A stretch of 64,000 nucleotides of DNA, from positions 1 through 64,000 of the forward strand of contig NZ_BBIS01000052.1 of NCBI RefSeq assembly GCF_000730605.1. The letters run 5' to 3'. Shown in pieces: positions 6,752 to 15,893 of the stretch. Each line of letters begins with the position of its first letter. The stretch's first letter is position 1. The stretch is from Pseudomonas monteilii NBRC 103158 = DSM 14164 (GTDB lineage: Bacteria > Pseudomonadota > Gammaproteobacteria > Pseudomonadales > Pseudomonadaceae). A program made the translations under genes and the position numbers. The notes beneath the pieces were generated by a model. It made no database searches and was not told the DNA's origin. It saw only the letters and a list, made by a program, of their open reading frames with translations.

Positions 6752-7786
6752 ATGCCCCAATCAAAGCTAATCAATCGGCGCGTCGTTCTGGCCTCACGTC
6801 CCCACGGTGCGCCTCTCGAAGCGAATTTTCGCATTGAGCAAAGCCCCATTCCTGAGCCAGCAGAAGGGCAGGTTCTGTTGCGTACCGTTTACCTCTCACT
6901 TGACCCTTACATGCGTGGTCGCATGAGTGATGCACCGTCCTATGCTGCGCCGGTGGAAATCGGTGGAGTGATTGTGGGTGGCACTGTATGCCGTGTGGAG
7001 GCTTCGAAAAACCCGGCCTACAAGGTCGGTGACTGGGTGCTGTCCTTTGCTGGCTGGCAGGACTACACGCTGTCCGATGGAAGCGATCTGACCGCGTTGG
7101 GTGAGTCGCCGGCGCATCCTTCTTATGCCTTGGGCATCTTTGGCATGCCGGGCTTCACCGCTTATATGGGCTTGCTCGATATTGGCCGGCCGCAGGCGGG
7201 TGAAACCCTGGTGGTGGCGGCGGCCACCGGGCCGGTCGGCGCGACTGTGGGGCAGATCGGCAAGATCAAGGGCTGCCATGTGGTCGGTGTCGCCGGTGGC
7301 GCGGAAAAATGCCGGCATGCGGTCGAGGTGCTGGGTTTTGATGCCTGTCTAGATCACCGTGCGCCGGACTTCGCCGAGCAACTGGCCAAGGCCTGCCCGG
7401 CAGGTATCGACATCTACTTCGAGAATGTCGGCGGCAAGGTCTTCGATGCGGTGCTGCCGCTGCTCAATACCAAGGCCCGAGTGCCCGTCTGCGGCATTAT
7501 TGCGCACTACAACGATACCGCTTTACCCAACGGGCCAGATCGTTTGCCTGCTTTGATGGGCAGCATTCTGCGCAAGCGTATTCATGTGCAGGGTTTCATT
7601 ATTTTTGATGATTACGGCCACCGCTACAACGAGTTCTTTAACGATATGTCGAGCTGGTTTGCGCAGGGCCGGATTAAATACCGTGAAGAATTAGTGAGTG
7701 GTCTGGAGGAGGCGCCTAAGGCCTTTATCGGCCTGCTCGAGGGGCGAAATTTTGGCAAGTTAGTGGTTCGCGTCAGTGAGGACTGA
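6752..7786 (+). CDS. curA: NADP-dependent CurA-like alkenal/enone reductase (zinc-free MDR)
   Basis: A 344-residue medium-chain reductase of the leukotriene B4 dehydrogenase / CurA type, without zinc ligands. Diagnostic pieces are LSLDPYMRGRM, the GFTAYMGLLDIG hinge and the nucleotide-binding stretch AATGPVGATVGQIGKIKG, then FENVGGKVFDAVLPLL. Members reduce the C=C bond of alpha,beta-unsaturated aldehydes and ketones with NADPH. The ATG at 6752 follows CAGGAG at good distance, and the longer frame from 6659 would run through the terminator and operator. Together with GST and the OYE-type gene downstream it suggests an electrophile-detoxifying role. Confidence 0.88.
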   Translation: MPQSKLINRRVVLASRPHGAPLEANFRIEQSPIPEPAEGQVLLRTVYLSLDPYMRGRMSDAPSYAAPVEIGGVIVGGTVCRVEASKNPAYKVGDWVLSFAGWQDYTLSDGSDLTALGESPAHPSYALGIFGMPGFTAYMGLLDIGRPQAGETLVVAAATGPVGATVGQIGKIKGCHVVGVAGGAEKCRHAVEVLGFDACLDHRAPDFAEQLAKACPAGIDIYFENVGGKVFDAVLPLLNTKARVPVCGIIAHYNDTALPNGPDRLPALMGSILRKRIHVQGFIIFDDYGHRYNEFFNDMSSWFAQGRIKYREELVSGLEEAPKAFIGLLEGRNFGKLVVRVSED

Positions 7787-7906
7787 TTGCCGCTTGTTGG
7801 GATAACACAGGTTATTGCTCTGCCAGCTCAAGCTCCTTGCTGGTAGGGCTTTTTTATTTAAAAAATCCAGATTGCTAAGTTACAGGCAATGCCTGCAGGG
7901 GGAGTT

Positions 7907-8149
7907 ATGCATACACCCAGTAAGCGCTCGCATAAAATAAACGCCATGTTCTGGCGTGTAGTGGTTGGTTGTCTGGGGCTTTACCCAACACTCTTGTTGG
8001 TGCTGAGTGTATTAGCCCCGCTGACCCGTGATCTGAGTTTCCCGGTAATGGTGCTGGTGGAAGTGCTGGTATTGGTGCCTGTCACCCAGCTTATTTCCTT
8101 TCCATTGGCCGGGTGGCTGGTTGCCCGTTTAAGGCGAATAGATTCGTGA
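7907..8149 (+). CDS. Small two-helix membrane protein
   Basis: An 80-residue protein with a basic start (HTPSKRSHK) and two hydrophobic helices (about residues 15-38 and 44-66), ending in the basic tail VARLRRIDS. It is probably in the inner membrane with both ends in the cytosol. It resembles the short two-helix DUF2798-type proteins, but that is a weak impression. The start at ATG 7907 has GGGGGAG in front. It stands alone between the reductase and iorA. Confidence 0.6.
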   Translation: MHTPSKRSHKINAMFWRVVVGCLGLYPTLLLVLSVLAPLTRDLSFPVMVLVEVLVLVPVTQLISFPLAGWLVARLRRIDS

Positions 8150-8248
8150 GGGCATGACGCTGTTTAAGTCTGCCTCACGTCGCGCACCCACATGATCAAA
8201 GCGATAACCAAGGTTGTCGGCATCAACACTTTAAGCAGAGGAAATACC

Positions 8249-8710
8249 ATGCAAATGTTAATCATTAACGGACAGTCGCAGCAGGTTGACGTTGCCCCCG
8301 ATATGCCTCTGCTATGGGTCCTGCGCGATGTGCTGGGCCTAACCGGAACCAAGTATGGCTGCGGCATTGCCCAGTGCGGCGTGTGCACCGTGCACCTCGA
8401 TGGCCAGCCGATTCGTTCGTGCGTGACGCCGATTTCCGCCGTGGCGGGCCGCGCTATCACCACCATTGAGGCCATCGGTGAGACGGTCGTGGGCCAAGCC
8501 GTGCAGCAGGCCTGGCTGGCGCATGAGGTGGTGCAATGCGGTTACTGCCAATCAGGGCAGATCATGGCCGCCACGGCGCTGCTGCAGCGCCAGCCGAAGC
8601 CCGATGATCAGGCAATTGACGCCGCCATGGCGGGCAATCTGTGCCGCTGCGCCACTTACACCCGGATTCGCACGGCCATTCACAGTGTTGGCCAGGTTGA
8701 GGAGGCGTGA
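8249..8710 (+). CDS. iorA: Aldehyde/isoquinoline-type oxidoreductase, 2Fe-2S subunit
   Basis: A 153-residue small subunit of a xanthine-oxidase-family molybdoenzyme. It has a plant-type 2Fe-2S site (C38, C43, C46, C58) and a second helical-domain cluster (CGYC at 97-100 and LCRC at 131-134). It passes electrons from the molybdenum centre to the cytochrome c subunit encoded two genes on. ATG 8249 follows AGAGGA; the 19 extra codons upstream have no such site. The following gene starts one base after the stop, so they are co-translated. The exact substrate (aromatic N-heterocycle or aldehyde) cannot be read from the sequence. Confidence 0.88.
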   Translation: MQMLIINGQSQQVDVAPDMPLLWVLRDVLGLTGTKYGCGIAQCGVCTVHLDGQPIRSCVTPISAVAGRAITTIEAIGETVVGQAVQQAWLAHEVVQCGYCQSGQIMAATALLQRQPKPDDQAIDAAMAGNLCRCATYTRIRTAIHSVGQVEEA

Positions 8711-8711
8711 G

Positions 8712-10904
8712 ATGAAAAAGCCTAACGAAGTGACTGTTGATATGTCCCGTCGCCGCCTCTTGCAGGGCAGCGGTATCGCCCTCAGTGGCTTGGTGTTGAG
8801 TACCTGGCTACCGCCGCTGGTGGCCAAAAGCGCAGCCGCCGAGGCGGCTGCGGCAGGTCGGCTTGGTGATCACTCCGCGGAGGGTTACGGTGCCTTTGTC
8901 CGCATTGGCCCCGATGGCGTGGTCACGGTGATCTCGCCGAAAATTGAAATGGGCCAGGGTGCGCAAACCGGTATTGCCATGATGGTCGCCGAGGAGCTGG
9001 AAGTGCCCCTGGATCAGGTGGTGATCCAGGAAGCGCCACCGAACTCGGCGCTGTATACCGACAGCCTGATGCAGTTTCAGGCCACCGGTGGTTCGACTTC
9101 TACTCGTGTTACCTGGGAGCCGCTGCGTCGGGCGGGCGCTACGGCGCGCATCCTGTTGATCCAGGCGGCTGCTCTGCAATGGCGCGTCGCGCCGAGCCTG
9201 TGCCATGCGCAGAACGGCCAGGTGTTTGGCCCCAATGGCCTGCAGGCGGCCTATGGCGACTTGGTCGAGGCGGCTGCGACGCTGCCATTGCCCGACGCAG
9301 TGCCGCTGAAAACCCCCGAGCAGTTCAAGTTGCTGGGCACCCCCGCGCAGCGTCTGGATACGCCTGCGAAGGTCAACGGCAAGGCGCACTTTACCATCGA
9401 CCTGCAAATCCCCGGCATGCTGGTGGCCTCCAGTATCACCTGTCCGGTGTATGGCGGGCGGCTGCTCAACGTTGATGACAGTCAGGCGCGACGAGTGCCT
9501 GGGGTGCGCGACATCGTGCGCCTGGACAATGCCGTGGCCGTCACCGCGAGCAACTTCTGGACCTGTCAGCAGGCCATCAGGGCGCTGAAGATCGAGTGGG
9601 ACCTCGGCCCACATGCCGCGATTGGTTCAGCGCAGTTGGACCAGGAGCTGCTCGTCGCCAGTAGCCGTGATGGCGTGGTCGCCAAGCGCAGCGGCGACAT
9701 TGAGCAAGCCAAGCAGCAATCGGCTAGCCAGTTCGAAGCGGTTTACGAGCAGGCGCTGTTGTCCCATTCGCCGTTTGAACCCATGAGTTGTGTGGCCCAT
9801 GTGCGCAAAGATGCCTGCGAGCTGTGGGTCGGCACCCAAGTGCCGGTGTTTGCCCAGCAGACGGCCGCCCAAGTCACCGGGTTGCCCGTGGAAAAAATCC
9901 AGGTGCACAACCAATTGATCGGTGGCGCATTCGGCCGGCGTCTGGAGTTTGATTTCATCACCCAAGCGGTGGCCATCGCACGCCAGGTCGATTACCCGAT
10001 CAAGCTGATCTGGAGCCGTGAGGAGGACATGACCCACGACCTCTACCGGCCGCTGTATGCCGACCGTATGCAGGCCGCCCTCGACGAGCAGGGACGGCCG
10101 CTGGGTTGGGAGCACCGCATCGCCGGCGCCTCGATTCTCGCCCGTTATGTCGGCAGCTTGCCGCCCAATGGCGTGGATAGTGATGCCGTGGAAGTGGCGG
10201 TAGACCCTATCTACAGCCTGGTGCATTTGCAGGTTCGTTATATCCGCCAGGAGCCGAGCGTTGTGCCCGTGTCCTGGTGGCGCGGCGTGGGCCCGCTGCG
10301 CGGCACCTATGCCCTGGAGTGTTTTATTGATGAGCTGGCGCACAACGCCAAAGCCGACCCGGTTGCCTACCGCCTGGAACTGATGGCGGAGCAGCCACGA
10401 GCCCAGGCGGTGCTGCGTTTGCTGGCCGAAAAGACTGACTGGAATAAGCCGTTGCCCGCAGGGCAGGGCCGTGGTGTGGCGGTCAGTGCGGTGTTCGGCA
10501 GCTATGTGGCGACCCTGGTTGAACTGGAGATGCACGGCGACTTGGGCATACGCATCAAGCGGCTGGTCAGTGTGGTGGATTGCGGCTTTGCGACTAACCC
10601 GACCTCGGTTAAGGCGCAGATCGAGGGCGGCACGCTGTTCGGCTTGTCCGCCTCGCTATTCAACGAAATCCTCATCGAAAACGGCCAGGTGCAGCAGACC
10701 AACTTCCACAACTACCGGCAGCTGCGCATCAGCGAAGCGCCGGCGGTGGAGGTGCACCTGCTGCCTAGCCTGGAAGCACCGGGTGGCGTGGGGGAGGCGG
10801 GTACGGCATTGATTGGCCCGGCCCTGGTGAATGCCTTGTACGCGGCCTCGGGTCAGCGCATCCGTCGCCTGCCGCTGAGCCGCTTCGGCTACTACCCGGT
10901 TTAA
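8712..10904 (+). CDS. iorB: Molybdopterin-binding large subunit, IorB-type dehydrogenase
   Basis: A 730-residue catalytic subunit. A twin-arginine signal, SRRRLLQGSGIALSG (residues 12-26), sends the folded heterodimer to the periplasm. Molybdopterin-family markers follow: EMGQGAQTGIAMMVAEEL, GGAFGRRLEFDF, WWRGVGPLRGTYALE, and a C-terminal GGVGEAGTALIGPALVNALY holding the likely catalytic glutamate. There is no FAD domain, so electrons should leave through the 2Fe-2S subunit to the cytochrome encoded next. This three-part arrangement is known from isoquinoline, aldehyde and nicotinate dehydrogenases of Pseudomonas. Confidence 0.9.
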   Translation: MKKPNEVTVDMSRRRLLQGSGIALSGLVLSTWLPPLVAKSAAAEAAAAGRLGDHSAEGYGAFVRIGPDGVVTVISPKIEMGQGAQTGIAMMVAEELEVPLDQVVIQEAPPNSALYTDSLMQFQATGGSTSTRVTWEPLRRAGATARILLIQAAALQWRVAPSLCHAQNGQVFGPNGLQAAYGDLVEAAATLPLPDAVPLKTPEQFKLLGTPAQRLDTPAKVNGKAHFTIDLQIPGMLVASSITCPVYGGRLLNVDDSQARRVPGVRDIVRLDNAVAVTASNFWTCQQAIRALKIEWDLGPHAAIGSAQLDQELLVASSRDGVVAKRSGDIEQAKQQSASQFEAVYEQALLSHSPFEPMSCVAHVRKDACELWVGTQVPVFAQQTAAQVTGLPVEKIQVHNQLIGGAFGRRLEFDFITQAVAIARQVDYPIKLIWSREEDMTHDLYRPLYADRMQAALDEQGRPLGWEHRIAGASILARYVGSLPPNGVDSDAVEVAVDPIYSLVHLQVRYIRQEPSVVPVSWWRGVGPLRGTYALECFIDELAHNAKADPVAYRLELMAEQPRAQAVLRLLAEKTDWNKPLPAGQGRGVAVSAVFGSYVATLVELEMHGDLGIRIKRLVSVVDCGFATNPTSVKAQIEGGTLFGLSASLFNEILIENGQVQQTNFHNYRQLRISEAPAVEVHLLPSLEAPGGVGEAGTALIGPALVNALYAASGQRIRRLPLSRFGYYPV

Positions 10905-10914
10905 GGAGCACTTG

Positions 10915-12135
10915 ATGAAATTAATAAGCAACCTACTGACGCTCGCCAGCGCGGCTCTGCTGGCGCAAGCGGCCTATGCGCAAGAGGACTTGCTGGCTAA
11001 GGGCGAATACCTGACGCGCGCTGCCAACTGTGTGGCTTGCCATACCGTGCCTGGCGGTCAACCCTTCGCCGGTGGTGTTGAGTTCAAGCTGCCGTTCGGC
11101 TCGCTGTTTTCGCCCAACATTACCCCGGACCCGCAAACCGGCATCGGTGCATGGACCGATGACGAGTTCGTCAGTGCGCTGCAGACCGGCATTGGCCGTG
11201 ACGGCAAGCACTACTACCCGGCGTTTCCCTATACCTCCTACAGCAAAATGTCGCGCGATGACATCCTCGCGATCAAGGGTTATCTCGACAGCCTGCAACC
11301 GGTCGAGCAAGCACCGCGCGAAAACCACATCGGCTTCCCGTTCAATCAGCGCTGGGGCATGGTTTTCTGGAATTTGCTGTTCCTTAACGATGAGCCATTT
11401 CAGGCGGACAGCCAGCGCTCTGCTGAGTGGAATCGCGGCAAATACCTCGTCGAAGGGCCGGGTCACTGCGGCGAATGCCATTCACCGCGCAACCTGTTTC
11501 AGGCTGTCAGCAGCGAGCGCTCGCTGGCCGGTAATCTGATCCAGGGTTGGAACGCCTACAACATCAGTGCCGACCCCGTGCACGGCATTGGTGCCTGGCC
11601 CACGGACGTGCTAGCTGGCTATTTGAAGGATGGCGCAGCGCCAGGCCTGGGTTTGTCTTCAGGGCCCATGGCGGAGGTGGTGGAAAACAGCTTGCGCCAC
11701 CTGACTGACGCTGACCGTCAGGCGATTGCAGTGTTCCTCAAGGACTCGCCACCGCGCAGTGAAGGCGTGCCTCGCCCGCAGCAGGTCACGCTTGCAGAAC
11801 CGGGCAGCGGCAGTGCACTCGGCAACAAGCTGTTCGCCGAAGCCTGCGCCAGTTGCCACCGCTGGGACGGCACGGGCAACCAGAGCCAGACGGCCATGCT
11901 GCTGGGCTTGAAGACGGTCAACGATCCGGCCGCCAGCAACTTGCTCGGCATTCTGTTGAGTGGCCACGGCGCCGCCGACGCCCCAGTGAATCGGCGTATG
12001 CCATCGTTCGGCAACATTTATACCGATCAAGAGTTGGCCGCGTTGAGCAGCTTTATGTTGCAGCGTTTCGGCGAGAGTGGTGCGCAGGTTTCGGTGCCGG
12101 CTGTGGCTAAGCGCCGGACCGAGTCCCTGCATTGA
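10915..12135 (+). CDS. Triheme cytochrome c subunit of the dehydrogenase
   Basis: A 406-residue exported protein with a signal peptide (about 1-22, cleaved after AYA) and three heme-binding motifs: CVACH at 39-43, CGECH at 185-189 and CASCH at 311-315. It is the usual electron acceptor that couples periplasmic molybdenum or quinoprotein dehydrogenases to the respiratory chain. AAGGAG lies upstream of ATG 10915, and a TTG codon three bases earlier is a weaker start. It is part of one tight operon with iorA, iorB and xdhC. Confidence 0.9.
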   Translation: MKLISNLLTLASAALLAQAAYAQEDLLAKGEYLTRAANCVACHTVPGGQPFAGGVEFKLPFGSLFSPNITPDPQTGIGAWTDDEFVSALQTGIGRDGKHYYPAFPYTSYSKMSRDDILAIKGYLDSLQPVEQAPRENHIGFPFNQRWGMVFWNLLFLNDEPFQADSQRSAEWNRGKYLVEGPGHCGECHSPRNLFQAVSSERSLAGNLIQGWNAYNISADPVHGIGAWPTDVLAGYLKDGAAPGLGLSSGPMAEVVENSLRHLTDADRQAIAVFLKDSPPRSEGVPRPQQVTLAEPGSGSALGNKLFAEACASCHRWDGTGNQSQTAMLLGLKTVNDPAASNLLGILLSGHGAADAPVNRRMPSFGNIYTDQELAALSSFMLQRFGESGAQVSVPAVAKRRTESLH

Positions 12136-12148
12136 GCGGAGGTTCTGC

Positions 12149-13357
12149 ATGTCGGGCCTGAACACATTGCTGGATGCGCTCCTGGCCGAGCGCGAGGCTG
12201 GCCGCGAAGCGGTGCTTGCGACTGTAGTCAAGGTCGAAGGTTCGGCGTATCGGCGGCCCGGTGCGCGCATGCTGGTGTCGCGCTTCGGCCGGCCCGAGGG
12301 CACCATCAGTGGCGGCTGCCTGGAGGCGGAAGTGGCGAAAAAGGCTTGGTGGCTGACCGAAGCCGGGCCGGCGCTGCGCAGCTACAGCACCGCAGAGGCG
12401 GATGACGCCAGCGAGGAAGCGCTGAGCTTCGGCCTGGGCTGTAACGGCAAGGTTCACGTGCTGTTCGAGCGCCTGCCGGCCGGCCCTTGCGCCTTGGTCG
12501 ATGCTTTGCTCAGCGTGCGCGACCGCCAGCAGCCTGCGGCCATCGCCACGGTAATCGTCAGCTCGGGCGCGGCTGCGCCACGCTTAGGCGAGCGTTTGTG
12601 CTTGATGCCTGGGCAGGAGGCCGCGGGCGAGTTGCTGCGCTCGGTGCTGGTTGAGCAAATCAGCGCCGACCTGCAGCAGACCTTGCTGCGCGGCAAGTCA
12701 TCCCGTGGTCTCTACCCGAATGGTCTCGGCGAAGTGGAAGTGCTTCTGGAGTACTTGCCGCCGGTGCGGCGTCTGGTGATCTTCGGCGCGGGCCATGATG
12801 CCCAGCCGCTGGTGCGCATGGCCAAGCTGTTGGGTTGGCATGTGACGGTGATCGACGGCCGGGCGCACTTTGCCCGGGCCGAGCGTTTTGCCGAGGCTGA
12901 CCAGGTGCTGGTCGGCGATGTAGAGCAGCCTTTCGATTACCACGAGCTGGTGCGCGGGGCTGCGGTGGCGGTGATGACCCACAGCCTGGTGCAAGACGCG
13001 CATTGGCTAAAGGGTGTGTTGCACAGTGAACCCTGCTATGTCGGTCAGTTGGGGCCGCGTGAGCGCACCGAGCGCTTGTTGGCCGGCATCCACGAACAAT
13101 TGGCTAAACCACAGGACGAGCTGCCGGGGCTGGAATGTTTGCATTATCCGATCGGCCTGGACCTGGGTGGCGACACCCCGGAAAGCGTGGCCATGGCGGT
13201 GCTGGCGGAAATTCAGGCAGTGCTCAACGGCCGCAATGGCGGCAGCCTGCGCTTCAGATCTGCGAGCATCCATGACAGCGACCCTGTGCTGAAGGCTGGC
13301 CGGGATCAAACGGATGTTGCGGCAGAAGGTTGTCGGCTGGTGGCCGTGCAGCGTTAA
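12149..13357 (+). CDS. xdhC: XdhC-family molybdenum cofactor insertion/sulfuration protein
   Basis: A 402-residue XdhC/CoxI protein. The N-terminal domain has GSAYRRPGARMLVSRFGR and TISGGCLEAEV. The C-terminal Rossmann domain has RRLVIFGAGHDAQPLV and HVTVIDGRAHFARA. Such proteins bind molybdenum cofactor, help replace an oxo by a sulfido ligand, and hand the cofactor to xanthine-oxidase-type enzymes. The position right behind the cytochrome subunit, with CGGAGG before ATG 12149, marks it as the dedicated maturation factor of IorAB. Confidence 0.88.
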   Translation: MSGLNTLLDALLAEREAGREAVLATVVKVEGSAYRRPGARMLVSRFGRPEGTISGGCLEAEVAKKAWWLTEAGPALRSYSTAEADDASEEALSFGLGCNGKVHVLFERLPAGPCALVDALLSVRDRQQPAAIATVIVSSGAAAPRLGERLCLMPGQEAAGELLRSVLVEQISADLQQTLLRGKSSRGLYPNGLGEVEVLLEYLPPVRRLVIFGAGHDAQPLVRMAKLLGWHVTVIDGRAHFARAERFAEADQVLVGDVEQPFDYHELVRGAAVAVMTHSLVQDAHWLKGVLHSEPCYVGQLGPRERTERLLAGIHEQLAKPQDELPGLECLHYPIGLDLGGDTPESVAMAVLAEIQAVLNGRNGGSLRFRSASIHDSDPVLKAGRDQTDVAAEGCRLVAVQR

Positions 13358-13385
13358 CAATTTATCAACCGAGGAACCCATCAGC

Positions 13386-13724
13386 ATGAGTCAAGCCATA
13401 CGCGTTGTAGCGATACTGACAGCCAAGGCAGGCAAAGAGTCGCAGGTCGAGCAGATTCTGCGCGCCTGTGTGCAGCCATCGCGCGCCGAAGACGGCTGCC
13501 TGTCTTACGTCCTGAATCGCTGTATTGAACAGGCCGGGCGTTTTGTCTTCGTCGAGCGCTGGGCCAGCCATGAGGCGATAGCGCGCCATCGGCAGATGCC
13601 ACATTACACGGCCATGGCCAATGCCTTGGGCGAGCTGCTAAGCGATCGTCAGGTTTATGTGCTTGAAGCGCTGGCGGAGGACATCGAACCCGCCATTGAT
13701 CCCCGTACGGGCGTTGTCGGGTGA
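13386..13724 (+). CDS. Antibiotic-biosynthesis-monooxygenase-fold (ABM) protein
   Basis: A 112-residue single-domain protein with the dimeric ferredoxin-like ABM fold. It has RVVAILTAKAGKESQVEQIL at the start, GCLSYVLNRC in the middle, and FVFVERWASHEAIARHRQMP, then a short extension. Relatives are quinol monooxygenases (YgiN) or small cofactor-free enzymes. It sits inside the molybdoenzyme operon and shares four bases (GTGA) with the next gene, so translation is coupled. Its role there is unknown; acting on the product or a quinone by-product of the dehydrogenase is a guess. Confidence 0.8.
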   Translation: MSQAIRVVAILTAKAGKESQVEQILRACVQPSRAEDGCLSYVLNRCIEQAGRFVFVERWASHEAIARHRQMPHYTAMANALGELLSDRQVYVLEALAEDIEPAIDPRTGVVG

Positions 13725-14689
13725 TAGTTGATCGACATGGTCGGCGTTTTCGCAAACTTCGTCTGAGCCTGACTGCCGCATGCAATTACGCCTGCACCTA
13801 CTGTGTGGCCGATGGCCGTCGCTTGGTGGCCGCACGCGATGAGCTGACGGCCGCGTCGATGCTGCGTGCCGTCGAGTTGCTCAGGGATGTTGCAGGGGTT
13901 GAGGAACTGCGCATTACCGGCGGCGAGCCGCTGCTGAGTGACCGGCTGGAGCCCTTTCTGCAGGGCATAGGTAAGCTGGCGTTGCAGGACATTAGCCTGA
14001 CCACCAATGGCCAGTTGCTGGCCGGCAAACTGCCGTTATTGCGCAGCGCCGGCATCCAGCGGCTCAATGTGTCCCTCGATACGCTCGACCCGAGTGCCTT
14101 CCGCACGATCGCCAAGGGCGGCGACCTGCAGACGGTGCTCAACGGCATTGAGCAGGCGCGCCAAGCCGGCATGAGCATCAAGATCAACATGGTGCCGATG
14201 CGTGGTAGCAACCTCGATCAAGTTTTGCCCATGTTGGCGTTCTGCCTTCAGCAGGGCTACGAGTTGCGTTTTATCGAACTTATGCGCATGGGCCATCTGG
14301 CCCAGCATGCACAGGCTTTTCGTACCCAGTTCGTCGGCCAGCGCGAGCTGCTGGAGCTTATCGGCGAGCGTTATGCCTTCACCCAGGCTGAGGCGCCGGT
14401 AGACTCCACCGCGCTGCGTTATAGCGTTGGCGAGCGCGGGGCGTTCGGCATCATTGCCAACGAAAGCGCGCCCTTTTGCCGGAGCTGCAGCCGTCTGCGC
14501 CTGTCGTCTACCGGCAGGTTATACGGATGCTTGTCATCCAATCGCGGGCACTTTATGGGCACGCTGTTGGATCTGCCGACTGAGCAGGCACAGCCGCAGC
14601 TGACCGCGTTGCTCGGCCGTGCGCTGGCGGACAAGCAGGACGCTACGTTTACCGGCAGCGCGCTGATTATGAAATCGGTGGGTGGCTGA
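13721..14689 (+). CDS. moaA: MoaA-like radical SAM GTP 3',8-cyclase (paralog)
   Basis: A 322-residue radical SAM enzyme. CNYACTYC (C21, C25, C28) binds the SAM cluster, ITGGEPLL follows, and a C-terminal triad FCRSCSRLRLSSTGRLYGC holds the second 4Fe-4S site typical of MoaA. It would turn GTP into the 3',8-cyclo precursor of molybdopterin. The start is GTG 13721 overlapping the previous stop. Having a moaA copy inside the operon suggests that the locus raises cofactor supply when the enzyme is made. The usual C-terminal GG is present (SVGG). Confidence 0.88.
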   Translation: MIVDRHGRRFRKLRLSLTAACNYACTYCVADGRRLVAARDELTAASMLRAVELLRDVAGVEELRITGGEPLLSDRLEPFLQGIGKLALQDISLTTNGQLLAGKLPLLRSAGIQRLNVSLDTLDPSAFRTIAKGGDLQTVLNGIEQARQAGMSIKINMVPMRGSNLDQVLPMLAFCLQQGYELRFIELMRMGHLAQHAQAFRTQFVGQRELLELIGERYAFTQAEAPVDSTALRYSVGERGAFGIIANESAPFCRSCSRLRLSSTGRLYGCLSSNRGHFMGTLLDLPTEQAQPQLTALLGRALADKQDATFTGSALIMKSVGG

Positions 14690-15266
14690 GGTCGTCCGGC
14701 CTGTCGACGTCCCGCAGAATGCCGTGGTCATCGAGCGTCACGGCAATCACCTGTTGCGCATGGCTGGCGATCAAACCCTTGGCCCCATTCTCGCCTTGCA
14801 GTTGCATCAGCTCCGGCCAGAAGCGCCGGCCGAACAACACCGGGTGGCCGCGCTGGCCCTCGCAGTAAGCCACGACGATATGTTCAGCGTCGGCCTGCGC
14901 TCGCAGTTGCCGCAGGGTGGCGGCAGAAATCCACGGCATATCTCCAAGCAGCACCGCCACCGCAGTGGCCTGCGAGTGTGCCAGGCTCTGGATGCCGGCA
15001 GCCAGGCTTGAGCCCATGCCCTGTTTGGCGTGGGCCGCACGTACCAGCTGAACGCCAGGCGGAATAGCCAGGGCCTGGGCATCGTCCTCGGCTTTTAGCA
15101 CGACTCGAACATCGCTGAAGGCTTCTTGCGTGCGCAGCACTGTTGCGCGTAGCAGGCTGTTGCCGTCGGCCAGCTTGGCGCAGCGTTTGTCGCTGCCGAA
15201 GCGCTGCCCGGTGCCGGCGGCGAGTACCGGGCCGATACACTCAGGGTTGTGGCGCGGTTCTGTCAT
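14667..15266 (-). CDS. mocA: MocA/MobA-like nucleotidyltransferase for molybdenum cofactor
   Basis: A 199-residue GT-A-fold nucleotidyltransferase. LAAGTGQRFGSDKRCAKL is the nucleotide-binding loop and LLGDMPWIS holds the metal-binding aspartate; GHPVLFGRRF and DIDxP-like DVDRPDDL follow. Such proteins add CMP (MocA) or GMP (MobA) to the cofactor. Partnership with a xanthine-oxidase-family enzyme argues for the cytidylyltransferase. It is convergent with moaA, and the two coding ends overlap by 23 bases. Confidence 0.85.
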   Translation of the reverse strand: MTEPRHNPECIGPVLAAGTGQRFGSDKRCAKLADGNSLLRATVLRTQEAFSDVRVVLKAEDDAQALAIPPGVQLVRAAHAKQGMGSSLAAGIQSLAHSQATAVAVLLGDMPWISAATLRQLRAQADAEHIVVAYCEGQRGHPVLFGRRFWPELMQLQGENGAKGLIASHAQQVIAVTLDDHGILRDVDRPDDLSHPPIS

Positions 15267-15548
15267 GTTGAAATTCTATGCTGCCCCCTAAAGAAGGTTG
15301 GCCGTAGAAGAGCACTTGAAGGGCTTCGCGTCCCTCTCTGGAATGTGCTCTCTTTTGCGTATACAGCCCCTGGTTTCAGCGTTGTCAAGTGGCAGTTTTG
15401 CTATAGGAGCGATTTTTCCGCGCACCGCATCACTGGTAATGCTTTTCGATCACTCGAAGCTTCGGATGATCTGATCGTTATTTGGTCAGATTGCTGTTTT
15501 TGACATCGGCAAAGACTGAAATCAGTCAGAAATACAAGGGTTGCAGCC

Positions 15549-15854
15549 CTAGATTCTTTCTTGCAGCGCCTTGAAGAAGGCATCGATATTCCCATCGTGG
15601 CGTTTGTAGTAGGTCCAGGGGCCGATCCGCTGCGATGTCACCAATTGCGCGCGCTGTAGAGCTGCGAGATAAAGCGATGTCGTTGACTGCGAGAGGCCCG
15701 TGCGCTCTTGGATGATACTGACGCACACACCTACCGTTTCTGGGTCGACCTCCTGCTCAGGAAAGACTGTCCTGGGATCCTTGAGCCAATTGAGGATGGC
15801 AAGGCGCATCGGGTTCGCCAATGCTTTCAGGGCTTCGTTGACGTCAATAGTCAT
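15549..15854 (-). CDS. ArsR-family transcriptional repressor
   Basis: A 101-residue winged-helix protein. It begins VNEALKALANPMRLAILNWL, has the HTH in IIQERTGLSQSTTSLYLAAL and the wing LVTSQRIGPWTYYKR. There is no CXC metal site, so it is probably not a metal sensor; C49 is the only cysteine. A perfect palindrome lies 26 bases upstream. It is downstream of, and in the same direction as, the LLM and OYE genes, which it may control. Confidence 0.85.
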   Translation of the reverse strand: MTIDVNEALKALANPMRLAILNWLKDPRTVFPEQEVDPETVGVCVSIIQERTGLSQSTTSLYLAALQRAQLVTSQRIGPWTYYKRHDGNIDAFFKALQERI

Positions 15855-15879
15855 GAATTTTTTGATACCTGTTTTTTAC

Positions 15880-15893
15880 GATATCTAGATATC
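15880..15893. promoter_or_regulatory. ArsR-type operator
   Basis: GATATCTAGATATC is a perfect 14-bp palindrome just upstream of the arsR-type start. A partial match, ATATCTA, lies at 18181-18187 before the OYE gene, so the same regulator may act there. Confidence 0.6.

Noticed and set aside
12454..13003. Antisense frames inside xdhC
   Set aside because: Shadows of xdhC; composition and lack of start signals argue against genes.
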